Source: an uncultured Lysobacter sp. (lineage in GTDB: Bacteria > Pseudomonadota > Gammaproteobacteria > Xanthomonadales > Xanthomonadaceae). Taken from it: a stretch of DNA of 5,024 nt. Where the stretch lies: positions 1-5,024 of the forward strand of contig CAMLHR010000111.1 in the NCBI GenBank assembly GCA_946479915.1. The letters are read 5' to 3'. This document shows, piece by piece, positions 1 through 4,992 of this stretch; the first letter of the stretch is position 1; each line of letters begins with the position of its first letter. The notes under the pieces were generated by a model. It was not told where the DNA came from. It saw only the letters and a program-made list of their open reading frames with translations, and did not search any database. The position numbers and the translations under genes were made by a program.

Positions 1-283
1 CTTCCTGGCTCACTTCCTCGAGGCCGACCTTCGTCAGGCCGCAGAAGAAGCCCGGCGTCACCGGCCGGCCGTTCGCCTCGACCACGGCCGCGCCCGCGGG
101 CGCGGAAAGGCCGGGGCCGACCGCCGCGATGCGTCCGTCCTCGACGATGATGTCCGCGTTCTCGAGCGTGCCGGCGTTGCCCGCGGTGTGCACGCGCGCG
201 CCGTGGATGAAGACCGACTGCGCGGCCGCGGGGCCTGCGGCCAGCGCCGCGAGGAGCAGCAACGTGAAGAAGCGCGCCTTCAT
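1..283 (-). CDS. Exported amidohydrolase-like protein lacking the HxH motif, N-terminal part (runs off left edge)
   Basis: Ninety-four codons are visible before the gene leaves the window; family members are usually above 400 aa, so most of it is missing. The start is the ATG at 283-281, which shares four bases with the stop of the upstream amidohydrolase (ATGA). No clear Shine-Dalgarno precedes it, so translational coupling is likely. Residues 1-21 are a classic Sec signal peptide: K2 and R4, a run of Leu/Ala, then AAA before Gln22 as the probable cleavage site. Residues 24-78 match the small beta domain of amidohydrolases, with an N-A-D-I-I-V-E-D-G-R-I-A-A-V-G stretch at 42-56 and V-T-P-G at 75-78. 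Where a canonical member has D-V-H-x-H, this protein has C-G-L-T-K (81-85), so the first two metal-ligand histidines are absent. It is probably periplasmic. Its substrate is unknown, and it may be catalytically altered or a non-catalytic partner of its neighbour. Confidence 0.85.
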   Translation of the reverse strand, partial: MKARFFTLLLLAALAAGPAAAQSVFIHGARVHTAGNAGTLENADIIVEDGRIAAVGPGLSAPAGAAVVEANGRPVTPGFFCGLTKVGLEEVSQE

Positions 284-1647
284 TGCAGGAAGTCCGACTG
301 CGGCCGTGCGGCCGGCTTCGAGCGGTCGAGGCGGACGACGCCGTCGATGAACACCTCGTCGGCGTGCGCGTAGACCGAGAACGGCGTGCCGTTCCAGATC
401 ACGACGTCCGCCATCTTGCCGGCCTCGAGCGTGCCGGTGCGGTCGAGGATGCCGAGCGCCTTCGCCGGATTCGCGGTGATCCAGAGGATCGCGTGCTCGG
501 GCGCGATGTCGAAGCCGGCGCGCTTGCCGTGCGCGATCGCCTTCGCGGCTTCCTGGTTCAGGCGCTGGATGCCTTCCTCGGAGTCCGAATGCACGATCGC
601 GCAGCTGTTCGGCGGCCGGTCCACCAGCGCGATGTTGGTCTGGATGCCGTCGAACGCCTCCATCTTGAAGCCCCACCAGTCGGCCCACAGCGCGCCGCAG
701 ACGCCTTCCTCGGCGAGCCGGTCGGCGATCTTGTAGGCCTCGACGCCGTGGTGGAACGCGGCGATCTCGAACCCGAACTCGTCGGCCAGGTCGAGCATCG
801 TCGCCATCTCGTCGGCGCGGTAGCAATGGATGTGGACCTTGATCTCGCCGGCCAGCGCGCCTGCGAGCGTCTCGAGCTTGAGGTCGCGCTTGCCGCCGCT
901 GTCGCCGTCGGAATCATCCATCTGCTTGCGCCGGTATTCGGCCGCGTCGATGAAGGCGGCGCGGTAGCCGGCGACGTTGCCCATGCGCGTGGACGGACCG
1001 CCGCGCTCGCCGTAGACGCGCTTCGGGTTCTCGCCGCAGGCCATCTTCAGGCCCCAGGGCGCACCGGGGAACTTCATCGCCTGGTAGGTGTGCGCGGGCA
1101 CGTTCTTGAGGGTCACGCCGCGGCCGCCGACCAGGTTGGCGGAGCCGGGCAGCACCTGCAGCGACGTGATGCCGCCCGCGAGCGCCGCGCCGAACCCCGG
1201 ATCCTGCGGCCAGACCGAATGCTCGGCCCAGACATTCGCGGTGACCGGCGCGGTCGCCTCGTTGCCGTCGCTGTGCGAACTGGTGCCGGGGCTGGGATAG
1301 ACGCCCAGGTGCGAGTGCACGTCGATCAGGCCGGGCGTCACCCACTTGCCGGTGCCGTCCACGGTCGTCGCGCCCGCCGGCGCCTGCAGGTCGCGGCCGA
1401 CCGCGACGATCTCCCCGTCGGCGAACAGCACGTCCGCATCGTCCAGGCGCACGCCGGTCCCGGTGAGCACGGTCGCGCCGGTGATCAGCACCGGCGGCGC
1501 GGCGACCCGCGCGTAGGTGCTCGGGTAGGCGTCCTGGGTGAACATCCCGCCGGCGTCGGCGGCCGGCGGTGCGTCGTCGCGCGTCCCGGCCGACGCGCAG
1601 CCGAGCAGCAGCGTCGTCGCCAGGGCGGCGGTCAAGGGCTTGAGCAT
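280..1647 (-). CDS. Amidohydrolase family lipoprotein (COG1228/imidazolonepropionase-like), 455 aa
   Basis: This is a complete metal-dependent hydrolase predicted to sit in the envelope. The start at 1647 gives a lipoprotein signal peptide with a lipobox L-L-G-C, acylated Cys at residue 17 and Ala at +2, which by the E. coli Lol rule favours the outer membrane. A good Shine-Dalgarno lies 7 nt upstream. Domain order is the small beta domain from about residue 52, then the TIM-barrel signature P-G-L-I-D-V-H-S-H-L-G at 105-115 with metal ligands H111 and H113. V-H-I-H at 271-274 and F-H-H-G at 298-301 are candidates for further ligands, and H-S-D at 353-355 holds the likely catalytic Asp355. G-S-A-N-L-V-G-G-R-G at 168-177 and the C-terminal beta segment (A-G-K-M-A-D-V-V-I-W, 409-418) are typical of the family. 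An acidic loop lies at 243-249. Some COG1228 members are peptidases (prolidases or carboxypeptidases), but the substrate here cannot be read from sequence. Its stop overlaps the start of the next amidohydrolase by four bases. Confidence 0.93.
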   Translation of the reverse strand: MLKPLTAALATTLLLGCASAGTRDDAPPAADAGGMFTQDAYPSTYARVAAPPVLITGATVLTGTGVRLDDADVLFADGEIVAVGRDLQAPAGATTVDGTGKWVTPGLIDVHSHLGVYPSPGTSSHSDGNEATAPVTANVWAEHSVWPQDPGFGAALAGGITSLQVLPGSANLVGGRGVTLKNVPAHTYQAMKFPGAPWGLKMACGENPKRVYGERGGPSTRMGNVAGYRAAFIDAAEYRRKQMDDSDGDSGGKRDLKLETLAGALAGEIKVHIHCYRADEMATMLDLADEFGFEIAAFHHGVEAYKIADRLAEEGVCGALWADWWGFKMEAFDGIQTNIALVDRPPNSCAIVHSDSEEGIQRLNQEAAKAIAHGKRAGFDIAPEHAILWITANPAKALGILDRTGTLEAGKMADVVIWNGTPFSVYAHADEVFIDGVVRLDRSKPAARPQSDFLQ

Positions 1648-1653
1648 TGGTGG

Positions 1654-1660
1654 TCTCCCC
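1654..1660 (-). promoter_or_regulatory. Shine-Dalgarno for the lipoprotein amidohydrolase
   Basis: On the minus strand GGGGAGA ends 6 nt before the ATG at 1647-1645 (GGGGAG ends 7 nt before). Its core GGAG complements the 16S rRNA tail at normal spacing. It supports the short start that yields the lipobox rather than the long upstream extension of the same frame. It is the only strong ribosome binding site in the window. Confidence 0.7.
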
Positions 1661-1673
1661 GGTGGTCCCGGGG

Positions 1674-1702
1674 ACCGTAGCCCCGTGGCGCGGCGGTGCC
1701 AA
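1674..1702 (-). promoter_or_regulatory. Predicted sigma-70 promoter of the amidohydrolase pair
   Basis: On the minus strand TTGGCA (1702-1697, five of six matches to TTGACA) is followed by exactly 17 nt and then TACGGT (1679-1674). TACGGT matches the -10 consensus at the three most conserved positions (T1, A2, T6). Transcription would start near 1667, giving a leader of about 20 nt that contains the Shine-Dalgarno. The geometry is good, but the -10 is only a partial match, as expected in a GC-rich genome. Confidence 0.5.
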
Positions 1703-1704
1703 GG

Positions 1705-1735
1705 GTGACTTTCGGCAGGGGCGATGCGGCACACT
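1705..1735 (+). promoter_or_regulatory. Candidate promoter for amn, possibly leaderless
   Basis: GTGACT (1705-1710, four of six to TTGACA) and CACACT (1730-1735, matching A2, A4 and T6 of TATAAT) are separated by 19 nt, which is longer than ideal. The candidate -10 ends 8 nt before the ATG, so transcription would begin at or next to the start codon. This fits the absence of a properly spaced Shine-Dalgarno. It lies back to back with the promoter of the leftward amidohydrolase operon. Sequence match is weak and the call is tentative. Confidence 0.25.
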
Positions 1736-1743
1736 GCGTCCCC

Positions 1744-2520
1744 ATGAAGGACAAGGAACAGATCGTCGCCAACTGGCTGCCGCGCTACACGGGCGTCCCG
1801 CTCGACGGGTTCGGCGAGCACGTGCTGGTCACCAATTTCGGCGGCTACCTGGCGCACTTCGCCAGGCTGGCCGGCGCCGAGGTCGTCGGCATGGACCGGC
1901 CGTTCCCCAGCGCCACGGCGGACGGCATCACGATGATCAACTTCGGGATGGGCAGCCCGAACGCGGCCACGCTGATGGACCTGCTGTCGGCGATCGCCCC
2001 GAAGGCGGCGCTGTTCCTGGGCAAGTGCGGCGGGCTGAAGAAGAAGAACCAGCTCGGCGACCTCGTGCTCCCGATCGCGGCGATCCGCGGCGACGGCACC
2101 TCCAACGACTACATGCCGGCCGAAGTGCCCGCGTTGCCCGCATTCGCCCTGCAGCGCGCGGTGTCCACGATGATCCGCGACCTCGGGCACGACTACTGGA
2201 CCGGCACGGTCTACACCACCAACCGCCGGGTGTGGGAGCACGACGAGGCGTTCAAGGACTACCTGCGCTCACTGCGCTGCATGGCCATCGACATGGAGAC
2301 CGCGACGATCTTCGCGGCGGGCTTCGCCAACCGCATCCCGTGCGGCGCGCTGCTGCTGGTCAGCGACCAGCCGATGATCCCGGAGGGCGTGAAGACCGAG
2401 GCCAGCGACGCGCGCGTGTCGGCGGAGTTCGTCGAGAACCACATCCAGGTCGGCATCGAGGCGCTGCGCCTGATCCGGCGCCACGGCAAGTCCGTCCGGC
2501 ACCTGCGCTTCGATGAGTAG
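1744..2520 (+). CDS. amn: AMP nucleosidase, short form, 258 aa
   Basis: This cytoplasmic enzyme hydrolyses AMP to adenine and ribose 5-phosphate in purine salvage and adenylate-pool control. The protein is one nucleoside-phosphorylase-type (PNP/UDP family) domain. Visible motifs are T-N-F-G-G-Y at 30-35, G-K-C-G-G-L-K at 93-99, the substrate-binding I-D-M-E-T-A-T at 182-188 with Glu185, and S-D-Q-P-M-I-P-E-G-V-K-T at 207-218, where Asp208 is the likely base-contacting acid. E. coli Amn is about 484 aa with an extra N-terminal regulatory domain; this protein lacks it, as in the short AMN-like family, so the ATP/phosphate allostery known for E. coli cannot be assumed. The ATG at 1744 is chosen because the protein then begins M-K-D-K as I recall for short-form homologues; an ATG at 1696 would add 16 residues running through the intergenic promoter region. 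The stop overlaps the DUF924 start by 8 nt, so the two are probably one operon. Confidence 0.92.
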   Translation: MKDKEQIVANWLPRYTGVPLDGFGEHVLVTNFGGYLAHFARLAGAEVVGMDRPFPSATADGITMINFGMGSPNAATLMDLLSAIAPKAALFLGKCGGLKKKNQLGDLVLPIAAIRGDGTSNDYMPAEVPALPAFALQRAVSTMIRDLGHDYWTGTVYTTNRRVWEHDEAFKDYLRSLRCMAIDMETATIFAAGFANRIPCGALLLVSDQPMIPEGVKTEASDARVSAEFVENHIQVGIEALRLIRRHGKSVRHLRFDE

Positions 2521-3055
2521 CGCCGGCGCCACCGCGGCCGAAGTCGTCGCCTTCTGGCGCGAGGCCGGGCCGAAGCGCTGGTTCTCGTCGGATGCGGCAT
2601 TCGATACCGAGTTCGACCGGCGCTTCCGCGAGGCCCACTTCGCCGCCGCGCGGCGCGGCCTCGACGGCTGGATGGCGACCGCGGAAGGCGCGCTGGGCCT
2701 GTTGCTGCTGCTCGACCAGTTCCCGCGCAACGTGTTCCGCGGCACCGGCCATGCCTACGCGACCGATCCGCTGGCGCGGCACTTCGCGCGGGCCATGCTC
2801 GACGCGGGGCTGGATGGGCAGGTGGACCGCGGGCTGCGGATGTTCTGCTACCTGCCGTTCCAGCATTCGGAAGCGATGGAGGACCAGGAACAGGCCGTTG
2901 CACTGATGCAGGCGATCGGCGACGCGAAGTGGGCGCTGCACCACCGCGACATCATCCGCCGCTTCGGGCGGTTTCCGCACCGCAACGCGGCGCTCGGCCG
3001 CGCGTCCACGCCGGACGAACTGGCGTTCCTGCGCGGCGGCGGCTTCGGCGGCTAG
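2513..3055 (+). CDS. DUF924 family protein, 180 aa
   Basis: This is a full-length member of the DUF924 family, whose biochemical role is unknown. Family signatures appear in order: V-V-A-F-W-R-E at 11-17 followed by W-F at 23-24, L-L-L-D-Q-F-P-R-N at 65-73, F-R-G-T at 75-78, M-F-C-Y-L-P-F-Q-H-S-E at 110-120, and H-R-D-I-I-R-R-F-G-R-F-P-H-R-N at 144-158. The protein looks entirely helical and soluble, with no signal peptide or membrane segment. The many invariant His, Arg, Asp and Gln residues suggest a binding or catalytic pocket rather than a scaffold. Its ATG lies inside the last codons of amn (8-nt overlap, different frame) with no clear ribosome binding site, which implies translation coupled to amn. 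Its stop is interleaved with the stop of the convergent glutaredoxin gene. A function tied to adenine or AMP metabolism is only a guess from context. Confidence 0.93.
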   Translation: MSSAGATAAEVVAFWREAGPKRWFSSDAAFDTEFDRRFREAHFAAARRGLDGWMATAEGALGLLLLLDQFPRNVFRGTGHAYATDPLARHFARAMLDAGLDGQVDRGLRMFCYLPFQHSEAMEDQEQAVALMQAIGDAKWALHHRDIIRRFGRFPHRNAALGRASTPDELAFLRGGGFGG

Positions 3056-3978
3056 TACCGCGCGACGGACGGGTCCACGTCGGACCAGACCTCGGTGCCG
3101 CCGACCACGTTGTAGAGCTCGGTGAAGCCGCGCTGGCGGAAGTGTTCCGCCGCCTGCGCGCTGCGGTTGCCGTGGTGGCACAGGAACGCGATGGCGGTGT
3201 CCTTCGGCAGCGCCTCGAGCGCGGCCAGGCCGTCGTTGTCCAGCGTGCGGAACGCGACCGGCGCCTCGGCGAGCGCGCGCTCGTCCGCGGGGCGCACGTC
3301 CACCAGCAGCAGCGAGCCGTCGCCGACGCGGCGCGCGGCCTCGTCCGGCGACACCGCGCGCACGCGCGGCGGGGCGTTGGGGTTGTCGATGAAGAGGCCG
3401 CGGCCACGCGCGTCGTCCACCCATTCGATGCGCAGGCCCTCCGCCCGGCGCGCGGACGGCGGGTCGAACTGCACGCGCAGGCCGCCGGCTTCCGTGGCGA
3501 TGGCGTTCGCGTCCACGGGCGCCAGTTGCAGCCGTGCGTTGAAGTCGGCGTCGATCGCGACCTGCAGTGCGTGGCCCTGGCCGGCGTTGTCGATGGACTC
3601 GCGCAGCATCCCCGCCGCCTTGGCGTCGATCGTGATGGTCGGCGGGGTGCGGTCCGGCGCGGGCAGGCCGAGCGCGGCGTGCAACTCGCCGGAGTTGGCC
3701 ATCTGCTCGATGATGTCGCTGCCCCCGACGAGTTCGCCGTCGATGTAGAGCTGCGGGATCGTGGGCCACTGGCCGAAGGCCTTGATGCCCTCGCGGATCT
3801 CCGGGTCGGCCAGCACGTCCACGTGCGCGAACGTCGCGCCGGCGCCGGACAGCGCGCCGACGGCCTTGGCGGAGAAGCCGCACTGCGGCGCACGCGGCGA
3901 CCCCTTCATGAAGAGCACGACGCGATCGGCGTCGAGCACGGACCGGATGCGGGCCTCGAGGGCGGGGTCGAGCGACAT
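3052..3978 (-). CDS. Grx4-like monothiol glutaredoxin fused to an A-type-carrier-like and a rhodanese domain, 308 aa
   Basis: Three domains can be read. Residues 5-105 are a Grx4/GrxD-type monothiol glutaredoxin: K25, active-site C-G-F-S at 33-36, W-P-T-I-P-Q at 71-76 with the cis-Pro glutathione site, and G-G-S-D-I at 85-89. Such proteins bind a glutathione-ligated [2Fe-2S] cluster as a dimer and pass it on. Residues about 113-203 resemble an IscA/ErpA-type carrier: it opens I-T-I-D-A-K-A-A and ends G-L-F-I-D-N-P-N-A, but the three cluster-binding cysteines are absent. Residues about 208-308 form a rhodanese domain with V-D-V-R at 226-229 and the active-site loop C-H-H-G-N-R-S at 267-273. 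The whole protein has two cysteines, C33 and C267. E. coli GrxD is only 115 aa. The start M-S-L-D-P-A-L is typical of Grx4 proteins. No strong ribosome binding site is seen. A cytoplasmic Fe-S or sulfur-transfer role is inferred. Confidence 0.92.
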   Translation of the reverse strand: MSLDPALEARIRSVLDADRVVLFMKGSPRAPQCGFSAKAVGALSGAGATFAHVDVLADPEIREGIKAFGQWPTIPQLYIDGELVGGSDIIEQMANSGELHAALGLPAPDRTPPTITIDAKAAGMLRESIDNAGQGHALQVAIDADFNARLQLAPVDANAIATEAGGLRVQFDPPSARRAEGLRIEWVDDARGRGLFIDNPNAPPRVRAVSPDEAARRVGDGSLLLVDVRPADERALAEAPVAFRTLDNDGLAALEALPKDTAIAFLCHHGNRSAQAAEHFRQRGFTELYNVVGGTEVWSDVDPSVARY

Positions 3979-4006
3979 GGGCGTGGCCTGGCGTGGGGAG
4001 CCCACC

Positions 4007-4012
4007 AGTCTA
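4007..4012 (-). promoter_or_regulatory. Weak candidate -10 element for the glutaredoxin fusion gene
   Basis: TAGACT on the minus strand matches the -10 consensus at T1, A2, A4 and T6 and lies 28 nt upstream of the start codon. No convincing -35 hexamer is found 16-19 nt further upstream, so the element is tentative. Confidence 0.2.
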
Positions 4013-4064
4013 GGCGACCCACCCGCGGTGCGTCCTTCCGGGGCCATGAACACGGGGCGCGGGT

Positions 4065-4076
4065 CGTTCATGAACG
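4065..4076. repeat. Perfect 12-bp palindrome CGTTCATGAACG in the divergent intergenic region
   Basis: CGTTCATGAACG is a perfect inverted repeat without a loop, ending 28 nt before the deacetylase start codon. Its right-hand CATGAAC (4069-4075) recurs as a direct repeat at 4045-4051, 24 nt away. It could be an operator for a dimeric regulator of the deacetylase gene, the glutaredoxin gene, or both. A 12-bp palindrome can also arise by chance, and no known regulator site is recognised. Confidence 0.35.
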
Positions 4077-4092
4077 CGCTCCCGCCCGCTGG

Positions 4093-4098
4093 CACTAT
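4093..4098 (+). promoter_or_regulatory. Candidate -10 element giving a leaderless deacetylase mRNA
   Basis: CACTAT is followed by exactly 6 nt and then the ATG at 4105, so transcription from it would begin at the start codon. The match to TATAAT is partial (A2, A5, T6), and the -35 region (ATGAAC at 4070-4075, inside the palindrome) is weak. The absence of any Shine-Dalgarno before this gene is the main support. Confidence 0.25.
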
Positions 4099-4104
4099 CG
4101 CCGC

Positions 4105-4992
4105 ATGCCGGGGACATCGCCGCTGCATCGCCCGCCACGCAGGCCGCACGCCTGGGCGTGGACGTTCGCCCTGTCGCAACTGGTGGTGCTGGCGATCTGG
4201 TCGTCGTTCGGCTGGAAGGTCGGGGTGCCCGTGCTGCTCGCATCCCACCTGCCGTTCCTGTGGGGGACGCTGGTGCCGACATCCGCGTTGTTCAGCCCGG
4301 TGCTGGTGCGCCTGCCGACGCAGGAACCGGTCGTTTTGCTGACCAACGACGACGGCCCTTCGCAGGACACGCTGGAGATGCTCGAGCTGCTGGACGCGGC
4401 CGGCGCGCGAGCCACCTTCTTCCTGGTCGGCGAACGCGCCGCGGCGCGGCCGCACCTGGTGCGCGAGATCGTCGCGCGCGGGCACGGGACCGGGAACCAC
4501 AGCGCGACGCATCCGCAGGCCTGGTTCTGGGCGCTGTCGCCGGGCCGGCTGCGTCGCGAGGTCGGCGACACGCAGGCCATCCTCGAACGCACTGCCGGCA
4601 CGCGGCCACGCTGGTTCCGCGCGGTGGTGGGCATGGCCAACCCGTTCGTCGCCGCGGCATTGCGGGCGCACGGGCTGGCGCGCGTGGCGTGGAGCGCGCG
4701 CGGCTACGACGGCGTGGACGGCGACCCGGCGCGCGCGCTGGCGCGGATCGAGCGCGACCTGCGGCCGGGCGCGATCGTGCTGCTGCACGAGGGGGCGCCG
4801 CACGGGCGCAACGTCGAGCTGCTGGCGCCGCTGCTCGCGCGGCTGCGCGACCTCGGCTATCGCGCGGTGCTGCCCGAGGGCGTCGCGACCACGCGCCAGT
4901 TGTTGAACGGCGTGTCGCCGAACAGCGGCGTGAACTCGGATGCCAGTCCCGCGGCCGCGAACCGCGCGCGCAGCGAGTCGGCATCGGGATAG
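4105..4992 (+). CDS. Membrane-anchored polysaccharide deacetylase family (NodB domain) protein, 295 aa
   Basis: Carbohydrate-esterase-4-type enzymes remove acetyl groups from N-acetylated glycans using a metal. After a basic N-terminus (R9, R12, R13) there are one or two hydrophobic segments at about 18-35 and 39-57. The NodB domain spans about 76-257. Motif 1 is T-N-D-D-G-P at 80-85 (canonical T-F-D-D-G-P; Asp82 and Asp83 kept). Motif 2 is H-S-A-T-H at 132-136, with metal ligands H132 and H136. Motif 3 is altered: W-F-R-A-V-V-G at 170-176 keeps Arg172 but lacks the usual prolines. W196 and the motif 5 region L-L-H-E-G at 226-230 (H228) follow. The metal site looks intact, so activity is plausible, but the substrate is unknown. 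Whether the domain is periplasmic depends on whether one or both hydrophobic segments span the membrane. No Shine-Dalgarno precedes the ATG. Residues after about 258 are low-complexity and overlap a probable opposite-strand gene, so the functional protein may effectively end earlier. Confidence 0.87.
   Translation: MPGTSPLHRPPRRPHAWAWTFALSQLVVLAIWSSFGWKVGVPVLLASHLPFLWGTLVPTSALFSPVLVRLPTQEPVVLLTNDDGPSQDTLEMLELLDAAGARATFFLVGERAAARPHLVREIVARGHGTGNHSATHPQAWFWALSPGRLRREVGDTQAILERTAGTRPRWFRAVVGMANPFVAAALRAHGLARVAWSARGYDGVDGDPARALARIERDLRPGAIVLLHEGAPHGRNVELLAPLLARLRDLGYRAVLPEGVATTRQLLNGVSPNSGVNSDASPAAANRARSESASG

Noticed and set aside
1664..1676. GC-rich inverted repeat as a terminator
   Set aside because: No U-tract and located at a promoter start region between divergent genes, so termination is not sensible there.
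283..1680. Long open frame (about 465 codons) on the plus strand opposite the amidohydrolase
   Set aside because: Arg/Ala/Gly/Asp-rich shadow frame of a GC-rich gene. The opposite strand encodes a recognisable enzyme.
1696..1743. Alternative ATG at 1696 for amn
   Set aside because: It adds 16 residues overlapping the divergent promoter region. The ATG at 1744 gives the usual short-form length and N-terminus.
280..2241. Extension of the lipoprotein amidohydrolase frame upstream to about 2241 on the minus strand
   Set aside because: The extension runs antisense through amn and through the promoter and Shine-Dalgarno. It has no family similarity, and the lipoprotein start at 1647 is clearly supported.
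2360..3883. Long minus-strand frame of about 507 codons across the DUF924 gene and the glutaredoxin gene
   Set aside because: Out of frame with the glutaredoxin fusion and antisense to DUF924 and the end of amn; low-complexity composition without motifs.
2929..4104. N-terminal extension of the deacetylase frame back to 2929
   Set aside because: It passes antisense through the whole glutaredoxin gene and looks like shadow sequence. The membrane anchor and NodB domain begin after the ATG at 4105.
3979..4803. N-terminal extension of the glutaredoxin frame into the deacetylase region
   Set aside because: Antisense to the deacetylase and compositionally shadow-like. M-S-L-D-P at 3978 is a typical Grx4 start.
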